Positions 8,804-17,199 of a DNA stretch of 59,558 nt are shown piece after piece (the stretch's first letter is position 1; each line of letters opens with the position of its first letter). Source of the DNA: Betaproteobacteria bacterium (GTDB taxonomy: Bacteria > Pseudomonadota > Gammaproteobacteria > Burkholderiales > SG8-41); NCBI GenBank assembly GCA_003820645.1, contig RPOR01000007.1:1-59558 (forward strand), given 5' to 3'. The translations under genes and the position numbers were made by a program. The notes beneath the pieces are model-generated. The model made no database searches. It had not been told where the DNA came from and saw nothing but the letters and a program-made list of their open reading frames with translations.

Positions 8804-10390
8804 CTAATGCTGGGGCAGACGGAACACCGATTTGTCCTGTTCGCTGAGCTGTGCCATCAACCCGGTTTCCCAGGCCAGATACTGTTTCATCGCCTCGCGA
8901 TTACCGGCGTGCCGGTCATGCACAAAGAACAGGTAGTCTATGCATTCGCGGTCGGCAGGAGTCTCCGGTGAAGATGCCGTCGGATTGCCGGCCTTGCTCC
9001 AGGCTGACATGCCGCCGTCGAGCAGGCGAACATCGATGATGCCCGTTTCCCGCAAGTCGGTTGCAGCGAGGCGCGCCACCGCAGCATCGTCGGCCACCAG
9101 TACCACCGGCGTCTGTGCACCCCGGACATCTTTGGCGACGCGTGGGCGTATGCTCCAGCTGCTGCCCGGGATATGGGCCTTGCGGTAACCCATGCTGGGA
9201 CCAACGTCCACAACCGTGCAGTCCTTCGTATCGAGCAGGGATTTCAATTCGGCGACGGAAATAACCGGCAACTCCGGCAATGGCGGCGTTGCTGCGGGCA
9301 CGCCGGCGAGCGGCGCCTTGACGCCACCCTCAAGTACATAGACCTCGCAGCCGAGTTGCTGCAGCCAGCTCGCGACCACCGGCGCACGGATATTTTCGCC
9401 GCCGTCGATCAGCACGATACGGGCATTGCGCACGCCCACCCACTGGTCGGTCGCCTGGATCAGCTGGCCACCGGGCGCATGCTGCGCACCCGGTATGCTG
9501 CCTGCGGCGAATTCCTCCGGAGTACGTACGTCGCACAGATAGGTGGTGCGGTCAGGCTGCTTGAACCAGGCCTCGACCTCTGCAGCCGGCACGCTGCGCA
9601 AATTGAAGCGCACCATCAGGGCCTGCGCCGCCTGTTGCTGTGCTGCGAGTGTCGCCGGATCGACAATCTCCGGATACTGGCGCGGCGAGCCGTACTCCAG
9701 CGGCAGATCCGCGAGGTACCAGCCCTGGGTGCCGTTTTCCAGCGCATATACCGGATTGGGTACGCCAAAATTGATCAGCGTCTGCGCGCCAAGTATCGAA
9801 CGTGTGCGCCCGGCACAATTGACGATGATCTTGGTTTTCGGACTCTTGACCATGCTGGCTACGCGATAGGGCAGTTCGGCATTGGGACAGCAGGTGCTGC
9901 CGGGAATGGTCATCTTGTGATGCTCGTGCACCGGGCGGCCGTCGAACAGCACGAAATCTTCGCCGGCTTCCCGCATTTTCACCAGATCCTGTGCGCTAAT
10001 GCGCGGCGTGTCGTAGGCGTGCTCGACCAGTTCGCCGAACAGTTTGCTCGGCACGTTGACCCCCTTGAACAATGCATAGCCCGCGGCCCTCCAGCCGCGC
10101 GTGCCACCGTCCAGCACGGCCAGGTCGGTATAACCCAGTGCAGCCAGACGGACGGCGGCACGCTGCGCGACGCCGGAGGCGCCGTCATCGCAGAGCACGA
10201 CCCGTGCGGACTTGCGCGGCACCAGCGGGGCGATGCCCAGCTCCAGGCGGCTGTAGGGAAGTGGTGTCGCAAACAGCAGATGGTCTTCGCCGAACTCGCC
10301 GTCCTCGCGAACGTCGAGCAGTGCAATTTCGCGGCCATCGTGCAGTGCATTTTGCAACTCGGCGGGAGCCAGCAAACGGGGTTGTGCCAT
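8804..10390 (-). CDS. Multi-domain rhodanese (about four rhodanese-like repeats)
   Basis: Repeated blocks LLDVREDGEF, VLFDGRPVHEHHKMTIPGS, LCDVRTPEEFAAGSIPGAQHAPGG, VVDVGPSMGYRKAHIPGSSW; catalytic-type loop NCAGRTRS. Confidence 0.88.
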   Translation of the reverse strand: MAQPRLLAPAELQNALHDGREIALLDVREDGEFGEDHLLFATPLPYSRLELGIAPLVPRKSARVVLCDDGASGVAQRAAVRLAALGYTDLAVLDGGTRGWRAAGYALFKGVNVPSKLFGELVEHAYDTPRISAQDLVKMREAGEDFVLFDGRPVHEHHKMTIPGSTCCPNAELPYRVASMVKSPKTKIIVNCAGRTRSILGAQTLINFGVPNPVYALENGTQGWYLADLPLEYGSPRQYPEIVDPATLAAQQQAAQALMVRFNLRSVPAAEVEAWFKQPDRTTYLCDVRTPEEFAAGSIPGAQHAPGGQLIQATDQWVGVRNARIVLIDGGENIRAPVVASWLQQLGCEVYVLEGGVKAPLAGVPAATPPLPELPVISVAELKSLLDTKDCTVVDVGPSMGYRKAHIPGSSWSIRPRVAKDVRGAQTPVVLVADDAAVARLAATDLRETGIIDVRLLDGGMSAWSKAGNPTASSPETPADRECIDYLFFVHDRHAGNREAMKQYLAWETGLMAQLSEQDKSVFRLPQH

Positions 10391-10448
10391 GCGTGCACCT
10401 CTCATCAACAAGGAGCCGCGATTATAGCCGCAGCGAAAGTGGCCGCGG

Positions 10449-11189
10449 TCATCGGATCAGCAGGGGCAGGCCGCTGATGATCAGGATCACCGCGACGAGG
10501 CGTTTGAAGGCGATGTCGTTCAGATTGGCATGAACGCGGTCGCCGATGAATATTCCCAGCGCCATCATCGGCAGCGCAATGGCGCAAGCCACCAGCACGT
10601 CACGGGTGAATTCGCCGGTCGCCACGTAGGCGCCGCCGCGCAGGATGCCCAGTCCGAACAGGATCGCAGCCACTGTCGCACGGAATACATCGCGGCTGTA
10701 CCTGAGTATGTCGAGGTAGATTGCGAAGAACATGCCGGCCATCGAGCCAAACATGGTGCCCACAAAACCGGCGAGGGTGCCGGCTGTCGGCATGATCGCA
10801 GCCATCGGCAGTTTCACTTTGCCCGGCGGCCGCCAGGTCGCGAGCAATGCGTAGCCTCCATAGCCGAGCACCACCCCGCCGAGGATCCTGGCCAGCGTGT
10901 TGGCGTCGAGAATTTTGAAAAAATACACGCCGATTGCCACGCCGAGTGCAGTCCACGGCAGGATGCGCCGCAGGTCGCGCCATGCGACATGACGGTAATC
11001 GGTGCGCAGGATGGCGGCCGAGGAAACCAATCCGAGAAGCGTCACCATCGGCACTACGGTTTTCAGTGATATCACCCACGCGAGCAGTGGCACGGTAATG
11101 CCGCCGAAGCCGGCGCTGCCGCGGATGGCATAGGAGATGACAATAATGAAACAGAAATACAGCAGTTCCGGGGTCGTCAGCGCATCCAC
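10449..11189 (-). CDS. TauE/SafE-family sulfite exporter-like permease
   Basis: 246 aa polytopic protein; GSAGFGGITVPLLAWVISLKTVVPMVTLLGLVSS; FVGTMFGSMAGMFFAIYL. Confidence 0.85.
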   Translation of the reverse strand: MDALTTPELLYFCFIIVISYAIRGSAGFGGITVPLLAWVISLKTVVPMVTLLGLVSSAAILRTDYRHVAWRDLRRILPWTALGVAIGVYFFKILDANTLARILGGVVLGYGGYALLATWRPPGKVKLPMAAIMPTAGTLAGFVGTMFGSMAGMFFAIYLDILRYSRDVFRATVAAILFGLGILRGGAYVATGEFTRDVLVACAIALPMMALGIFIGDRVHANLNDIAFKRLVAVILIISGLPLLIR

Positions 11190-11221
11190 GGATCAGCAGG
11201 CGTGACGGCGCACTGCGCCGC

Positions 11222-12625
11222 TCATTTTTTTTCTTTGCCGGACAGTCCGCCGAGCAGTGCCGCTGTGGGCCGGGTGGTGCGGCCACGGATCGACGACAAT
11301 TTTTCGGTGGCTGGCTGGGACGATGCGGTTGCCGAAGGTTCGTAGGGTTTGCTGAAATCGAAACCATCGCTGGCGCGTTGCGGTTTCTGCACGGGGCGCG
11401 GCGTTGCCGGCGCGGTGCGGCGCGGCTCGCGCTTCGGTGCGTCATCGTGCGTCTCGCGGCGCGGACGCGACTCGCGGCCACGCTCGGGGGTGAAATTCTC
11501 GATCCCCTTTCGGGGTATCGCGCGCTTCAGCAGCTTTTCGATGTCGGCAAGCAGGCGTTCTTCATCCGGGCTGACCAGCGAAATCGCCTCCCCCGGCAGG
11601 CCGGCGCGGCCGGTACGGCCTATGCGATGCACATAGTCTTCGGGGGTATAGGGCAATTCGTAGTTAATGACAAATGGCAGTTCGACGATGTCGATGCCGC
11701 GGGCGGCAATGTCGGTGGCTACCAGCACCGTGGTGCGGCCCTCCTTGAAGTCAGCCAGCGCCAGTTCGCGTTCAGCCTGGGTGCGGTCGCTGTGGATGGC
11801 CGTGGCGTTGATACCGTCGCGTACCAGTTCGCGCGCGAGTTTGTTGCAATCGCGTTTCATGCGCAGGAATACCAGCACCTGCTTCATGTCACGGGAGCGG
11901 ATCAAGTGAGCCAGCAGCGCGCGCTTGCTGGCAGCCGGGGTTTCATAGACCTGATGTTCGACGAGATCGGCCGGCGCATTGCGCCGTGCCACTTCTATCA
12001 GCAGCGGGTTGCGCAACAGCTGATTGGCGAGCTTCTTGATTTCTTCCGAAAACGTGGCCGAAAACAACAGGCTCTGGCGCTGCGTCGGAATCAACGCGAG
12101 GATGCGCCGGATGTCGGGCAGGAACCCCATGTCGAGCATGCGGTCTGCCTCGTCGAGCACGAGGATTTCGACCTGGCCCAGCGAAACGCTTTTTTGCTGC
12201 ACATGGTCGAGCAGACGACCGGGTGTAGCCACCAGGATGTCGACGCCTTCACGCAGGGCTTTGGTCTGGGGCTGCATGTCGACGCCGCCATACACTACCG
12301 TCGAGCGCAGCTTCAGGTGTTTGCCGTAGCCGCGCACACTATCGCTGACCTGTGCCGCGAGTTCGCGTGTCGGTGTCAGGATCAGTGCGCGTACCGGATG
12401 CCGTGCCGGGGAAGGACTGGAATTGGCGTAGGGCGCAAGCAATTGCAGCATGGGCAACGTGAAACCGGCGGTTTTGCCGGTGCCGGTCTGGGCGCAGCCC
12501 ATGATGTCGCGGCGTTCCAGCACCGCCGGAATCGCCTTCGACTGGATCGGTGTTGGCTCGGTATAACCCTCGTCAGCAACCGCGCGCTGAAGTTCGGGTA
12601 TCAGATTGAGGTCGGCAAAGGACAT
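11222..12625 (-). CDS. rhlE: DEAD-box ATP-dependent RNA helicase (RhlE-like)
   Basis: [74 protein letters not shown]; basic C-terminal tail; ATG 12625 preferred. Confidence 0.92.
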   Translation of the reverse strand: MSFADLNLIPELQRAVADEGYTEPTPIQSKAIPAVLERRDIMGCAQTGTGKTAGFTLPMLQLLAPYANSSPSPARHPVRALILTPTRELAAQVSDSVRGYGKHLKLRSTVVYGGVDMQPQTKALREGVDILVATPGRLLDHVQQKSVSLGQVEILVLDEADRMLDMGFLPDIRRILALIPTQRQSLLFSATFSEEIKKLANQLLRNPLLIEVARRNAPADLVEHQVYETPAASKRALLAHLIRSRDMKQVLVFLRMKRDCNKLARELVRDGINATAIHSDRTQAERELALADFKEGRTTVLVATDIAARGIDIVELPFVINYELPYTPEDYVHRIGRTGRAGLPGEAISLVSPDEERLLADIEKLLKRAIPRKGIENFTPERGRESRPRRETHDDAPKREPRRTAPATPRPVQKPQRASDGFDFSKPYEPSATASSQPATEKLSSIRGRTTRPTAALLGGLSGKEKK

Positions 12626-12885
12626 GGCATTAACAGGAGATGTCGCGGACGGAACGGGAGGCAACCGGGGCAATCATGGCGCACAGCGCAGACGCGCAAG
12701 GCCGTTAGGCTGGATCGACGACGGAGCCGGGTGTGGAATTGGAACGGGGTAAATCACGCTGGCGGAGTATAGCGCGGACCGTGTTCCCCGGCCAGCCAGT
12801 GCCCGAAAACTTCCAAATATTCAAAAATCTGGTAAATTGTTGCGGCGCTTCAATCTGTGCCATTTCTGGATGAAAACCGCACGCG

Positions 12886-13503
12886 ATGGATAGCTATCAC
12901 CCGACATTGAGTGGCCCGGCAACAGCTTACCTGTTTCCGTTGATCCTGACGCTGGACACCCATGGTGTGCCGCATCGCTGGATCAGCTGGCAGCATGCCT
13001 GTTATTACTATGCCAAGGACCAGGTGGCGTGGAGCATGGGGAAGCAGGCGTTCACGGTGCATGGCGGAATGAACCGGATCACCGGGGAGCGCTCGATGAT
13101 CAGCGGGTCGAGCATCATCGCCATCAAGGGCAAGGCGATGGCGATGAAGTCGTTCAATCAGGTGCCGCCGCTGAACAATCGCGAACTGTTCCACCGCGAC
13201 CGCCAGATCTGCGCCTATTGCGCGCACAGTTTCTCCAGCGCACGCCTGACTCGAGACCACATTGTGCCATTTTCCAAAGGCGGCCGTGATACCTGGATGA
13301 ATGTGGTCACCGCATGTCGCCCCTGCAATGAGCGCAAAAGCGACCGCACGCCCGAGGGCGCCGGCATGGAACTGGTTTACCTGCCCTATGTACCGAACCG
13401 CGCCGAATATCTGATCCTCACCAACCGGCGCATCCTCGCCGACCAGATGGAATTTCTCGCGCAACACGTACCGGCTCAAAGCCGGTTGCACCAGCCACGG
13501 TAG
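12886..13503 (+). CDS. HNH endonuclease family protein
   Basis: CAYCAHSFSSARLTRDHIVPFSKGGRDTWMNVVTACRPCNERKSDRTPEGAGM: zinc-coordinating CxxC pairs and H/N/H residues. Confidence 0.88.
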   Translation: MDSYHPTLSGPATAYLFPLILTLDTHGVPHRWISWQHACYYYAKDQVAWSMGKQAFTVHGGMNRITGERSMISGSSIIAIKGKAMAMKSFNQVPPLNNRELFHRDRQICAYCAHSFSSARLTRDHIVPFSKGGRDTWMNVVTACRPCNERKSDRTPEGAGMELVYLPYVPNRAEYLILTNRRILADQMEFLAQHVPAQSRLHQPR

Positions 13504-13572
13504 AGTTCAGCGATCGTCGATGTGACTGCAGTGCCGATGCCGGTGCGTGGCGGTTGATTGCCCCAGACCGCG

Positions 13573-13987
13573 CTAACGTACTGCCGACCTCACTTGCTGA
13601 TCGCCCGCCGGACGTGCCGCGTCCTTGACAATCAGCCAGAGCAGCGCACCGTTGACCACGATAAATATGCTCTCGAGATAGAGCAGCGTGTCGACGATTA
13701 CATGCGCCGGTGAACAACAGCGATGCGTTTTGGAGACTGGCGCTGCGGGACCTGTCGCCGAGCAGCAGCCAGGCTATGGGCAGATTGGCCAGCACGACGA
13801 TGATCTCGATCGTCAGGAGATCGGCATTGACGATGCCCAGTGGTGGCCTTTGGGTAATGAAATGGAATCCGGCAAATACCGGAATGTTCGATGCGGCAAT
13901 GGAATATTGATCGACCGGTGGGAACAGGGTGATCAACAGCAGGTTGGCAACGCCGATGGCCAGCGCAATGCCTTGATTTCTGTTCAT
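13573..13987 (-). pseudogene. Small multi-TM membrane protein gene with an apparent frameshift
   Basis: MNRNQGIALAIGVANLLLITLFPPVDQYSIAASNIPVFAGF...LLIGDR-type 5' part continues in another frame as AHVIVDTLLYLESIFIVVNGALLWLIVKDAARPAGDQQVRSAVR*. Confidence 0.6.
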
Positions 13988-14053
13988 GGCCGGAAGTTAT
14001 TCTGTTCGTTGATCATTTTCACCATACCCGATTCCTCAACCGGCAGTCATGTA

Positions 14054-14066
14054 TAACCTTTTGTTT
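14054..14066 (-). promoter_or_regulatory. Candidate IHF-like site (AAACAAAAGGTTA)
   Basis: One mismatch to WATCAANNNNTTR, AT-rich flank. Confidence 0.25.
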
Positions 14067-14279
14067 TTAAAAATTAAATTAGTATTCGGCGGGACATTAG
14101 GGCGGGCAGAACGTCTGCAACGCGGTCACCGGCGTTTGGTGCAGCATCGACAGCGTCATCGGCAGAGTCGGGGTCAATTGATAGTGCGAATCGGTGCTGT
14201 TCAGTCGTTGCGGCAACCGGCGATGGTGTATCTCCGCGCGTCAGTGGCGAAGTTTGATATGATGCCCGCCATATTTTTC

Positions 14280-14292
14280 TAATTAATTGATT
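14280..14292 (-). promoter_or_regulatory. Candidate IHF site AATCAATTAATTA upstream of rnm
   Basis: Exact consensus match with AT-rich 5' flank, 15 nt before ATG. Confidence 0.45.
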
Positions 14293-14306
14293 TTATTAAT
14301 ATTTCA

Positions 14307-15134
14307 ATGAAAGTTGATCTGCACAGCCACTCCACCTGCTCCGACGGTCTGCTCAGTCCGGTCGATCTCGTGGAACGTGCCGTGCAGCGTGGCGTCGACA
14401 TGCTGGCGCTGACGGATCACGACGAGCTTGCCGGTCTCGGTGCTGCGCATGCGGCGGCGGAACAGTGGGGGCTGCGGCTGATCGATGGCGTCGAGATTTC
14501 CGTGCAGTGGGAAGCCACGACGCTGCATATCGTCGGTCTTGGTATCGGTATCGCCCATGTGCCGCTGATCGAAGGATTGGCGGCAATCCGTACCGGTCGT
14601 GAACAGCGCGCGCAACGCATCGCGGAAAGTCTCACCGCGGCCGGCATTGCCGGCAGCCTCGAAGGCGCGCGCCGTTACGCGAAAAATCCGGAACTGGTCA
14701 GTCGTGCGCATTTCGCACGCTATCTGGTGGAGACCGGTCACGCGCGGGACACCAACGCGGTTTTCCGCAATTATCTGACGCCGGGGAAACCCGGTTATGT
14801 GTCGCACCAGTGGGCAGGGCTGGGCGATGCGTTGCACTGGATCAATGGCAGCGGCGGGGTGGCCGTGCTCGCCCATCCCGGCCGTTATCCGCTGAACCAG
14901 CAGCAATGCGAGCGTCTGCTCGGCGAATTCGTTGGTTTGGGCGGCGTGGCGGTAGAGGTTGTCACCGGTTCGCATGCACCGGACGAATTCGTGACTTGGG
15001 CGCGGTATGCGCGACGCTTCGGTCTGCGTGCATCCGCCGGTTCGGATTTTCATGGACCTGGCGAGGGTTACCGCGATGTGGGCAACGTGCCGGTGCTGCC
15101 TGCGGGCTGCGATCCGGTCTGGTCGGTGTTCTAG
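14307..15134 (+). CDS. rnm: PHP-domain phosphoesterase, YciV/Rnm-like
   Basis: MKVDLHSHSTCSDGLLSPVDLVERA...LALTDHDELAG...AVLAHPGRYPL...SAGSDFHGPGEG. Confidence 0.9.
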   Translation: MKVDLHSHSTCSDGLLSPVDLVERAVQRGVDMLALTDHDELAGLGAAHAAAEQWGLRLIDGVEISVQWEATTLHIVGLGIGIAHVPLIEGLAAIRTGREQRAQRIAESLTAAGIAGSLEGARRYAKNPELVSRAHFARYLVETGHARDTNAVFRNYLTPGKPGYVSHQWAGLGDALHWINGSGGVAVLAHPGRYPLNQQQCERLLGEFVGLGGVAVEVVTGSHAPDEFVTWARYARRFGLRASAGSDFHGPGEGYRDVGNVPVLPAGCDPVWSVF

Positions 15135-15163
15135 CGCACTCCGCTCAGCCCGCCGCAACCAAC

Positions 15164-15787
15164 GTGTCACAGTTTTTTGCCATCCATCCGGAGAGTCCGC
15201 AGCCGCGCCTGATCAAGCGTGCTGCGGAAATCATCCGCAGCGGCGGCATCATCGTTTATCCGACGGATTCCTGTTATGCGTTCGGCTGCCACATTGGTGA
15301 CAAGGCGGCGATGGAGCGCATCCGTGTCATCCGCGGCATCGACGCCCGACATCACCTGACGCTGGTGTGCCGGGACCTGTCGGAACTGGCCACCTATGCG
15401 CGGGTGGACAATCAGCAGTTTCGATTGCTGCGGGCGGCAACGCCGGGCAGCTATGTGTTCATCCTCGAGGCTACCCGCGAATTGCCGAAGCGGCTGCAGC
15501 ATCCAAAACGGCGCACGATCGGCCTGCGCATCCCCGATCATCCAGTGGTGGATGCGCTGCTTGCCGAATTGGGCGAGCCGCTGCTGTCATCGACGCTGCT
15601 ATTGCCTGGCGATGTCCAGCCGCATACCGACGCGCAGGAAATCCGTGAACGGCTGGAGCGTCAGGTTGACCTGATACTCGATGGCGGGTCGTGCGGTGTC
15701 GAGCCGACTACGGTGGTTGATTTGACCGGGCCGGTACCGTTGGTGATTCGGGCGGGTAAGGGCAGCCTGGCGCCGCTGGGCCTGTAA
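15164..15787 (+). CDS. yciO: YciO/Sua5/YrdC-family protein (YciO-like)
   Basis: VSQFFAIHPESPQPRLIKRAAEIIRSGGIIVYPTDSCYAFGCHIGDKAAMERIRVIRGI closely resembles E. coli YciO; GTG start 15164. Confidence 0.9.
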   Translation: MSQFFAIHPESPQPRLIKRAAEIIRSGGIIVYPTDSCYAFGCHIGDKAAMERIRVIRGIDARHHLTLVCRDLSELATYARVDNQQFRLLRAATPGSYVFILEATRELPKRLQHPKRRTIGLRIPDHPVVDALLAELGEPLLSSTLLLPGDVQPHTDAQEIRERLERQVDLILDGGSCGVEPTTVVDLTGPVPLVIRAGKGSLAPLGL

Positions 15788-15797
15788 AAACTCAGCA

Positions 15798-15810
15798 AAT
15801 CAATTGCTTG
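15798..15810 (+). promoter_or_regulatory. Candidate IHF site AATCAATTGCTTG upstream of trpS
   Basis: Exact consensus match between yciO and trpS. Confidence 0.35.
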
Positions 15811-15879
15811 CTGCGTAATGCAGGGCTTGGGCTAAAATCGGGGTCAGCATGGTGCGCTGGCATCGCTGCGCAATTGTCG

Positions 15880-15892
15880 TAACTATTTGTTT
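15880..15892 (-). promoter_or_regulatory. Candidate IHF-like site (AAACAAATAGTTA) upstream of trpS
   Basis: One mismatch; A-tract on the expected side. Confidence 0.3.
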
Positions 15893-15986
15893 TTATTCAT
15901 TTTTTTCGGAAGTGGCCCGGCTGCGGAATTTGTATCCAGCGCCACGCGTCCTGCCGGCAACAACGTTGTAATTCCCGGACCCCTAC

Positions 15987-17189
15987 ATGTTTGAAAACCG
16001 CGTTTTATCCGGCATGCGCCCCACCGGCGCGCTGCACTTCGGCCACTACCATGGCGTGCTCAAAAACTGGATCAGGCTCCAGCATGAGCATCAATGCCTG
16101 TTCTTCGTGGCCGACTGGCATGCACTGACCACGCATTATGACGAGCCGGCGACCATCGAGAATCACGCTTGGGACATGGTGGTGGACTGGCTGGCCGCCG
16201 GTGTCGATCCGGCGCAGGCGGTGCTGTTCATCCAGTCGCGAGTGCCCGAGCACGCCGAATTGCACCTGCTGCTGTCGATGATCACGCCGTTGTCCTGGCT
16301 GGAGCGGGTGCCGACCTACAAGGACCAGCAGGAAAAACTCGTCGAGAAGGATCTGGCGACCTACGGATTTCTCGGGTATCCGCTGCTGCAAAGCGCCGAT
16401 ATCCTGATTTACCGCGCCAATCTGGTGCCGGTCGGCGAGGACCAGGTGCCTCATGTCGAAATCACCCGCGAAATCGCCCGGCGTTTTAATCATGTATTCG
16501 GTCGCGAACCGGGATTTGAGGCCAAGGCTGAAGCGGCCATCAAGAAACTGGGGGCGCGTCGCGGCAAGCTCTACCGCAAGCTGCGCACCGATTATCTGGA
16601 GCAAGGCGACGCGGGGGCGCTCGCCGCAGCGCGGGCGCTGCTTGAAGAAACGCAGAACCTGCCGCTGGGTGACCGTGAACGGTTGTTCGGTTACATCGAG
16701 GGTGGCGGCAAGGTCATCCTTACGGAACCGCAGGCGCTGCTGACCGCAGCCGCGAAAATGCCGGGGCTGGACGGGCAGAAAATGTCCAAGTCGTACAACA
16801 ACACGATTGCATTGCGCGAGAGCCCGGAGAATGTCGCGAAGAAGGTGAAAACCATGCCCACTGATCCGGCGCGCATCAAGCGCACGGATCCGGGAGATCC
16901 GGAAAAGTGCCCGGTGTGGCAATTGCACGTGGTGTATTCGGACGAGACGAAGAAACAATGGGTGCAGGAAGGCTGTCGCAGTGCAGGTATCGGCTGCCTC
17001 GAATGCAAACAGCCGGTGATCGACGCCATCATTGCCGAGCAGAAGCCGATGCGCGAGCGGGCCGAGCGCTACCTCGATGATCCGACGCTGGTGCGCAACA
17101 TCATTGCCGACGGCTGCGAAAAGGCGCGCAAGCTGGCGCAGGAGACGCTGCGCGACGTGCGCGAGGTGATGGGGCTCGACTACTCCTGA
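15987..17189 (+). CDS. trpS: Tryptophanyl-tRNA synthetase
   Basis: RVLSGMRPTGALHFGHYHGVLKNW; KMSKSYNNTI (KMSKS motif). Confidence 0.97.
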   Translation: MFENRVLSGMRPTGALHFGHYHGVLKNWIRLQHEHQCLFFVADWHALTTHYDEPATIENHAWDMVVDWLAAGVDPAQAVLFIQSRVPEHAELHLLLSMITPLSWLERVPTYKDQQEKLVEKDLATYGFLGYPLLQSADILIYRANLVPVGEDQVPHVEITREIARRFNHVFGREPGFEAKAEAAIKKLGARRGKLYRKLRTDYLEQGDAGALAAARALLEETQNLPLGDRERLFGYIEGGGKVILTEPQALLTAAAKMPGLDGQKMSKSYNNTIALRESPENVAKKVKTMPTDPARIKRTDPGDPEKCPVWQLHVVYSDETKKQWVQEGCRSAGIGCLECKQPVIDAIIAEQKPMRERAERYLDDPTLVRNIIADGCEKARKLAQETLRDVREVMGLDYS

Positions 17190-17199
17190 TCGCGGGTAG

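Noticed and set aside
9173-10477. 434-aa plus-strand ORF opposite the rhodanese gene
   Set aside because: Antisense shadow ORF; rhodanese repeats are unambiguous on the minus strand.
11195-11232. GGCGCACTGCGCC hairpin followed by TTTTTTTT as a terminator
   Set aside because: On the plus strand no gene ends here, and the T-run is the complement of the helicase Lys-rich C-terminal codons; not a terminator for the minus-strand genes.
11378-12772. 464-aa plus-strand ORF opposite the DEAD-box helicase
   Set aside because: Antisense shadow ORF; helicase motifs complete on the minus strand.
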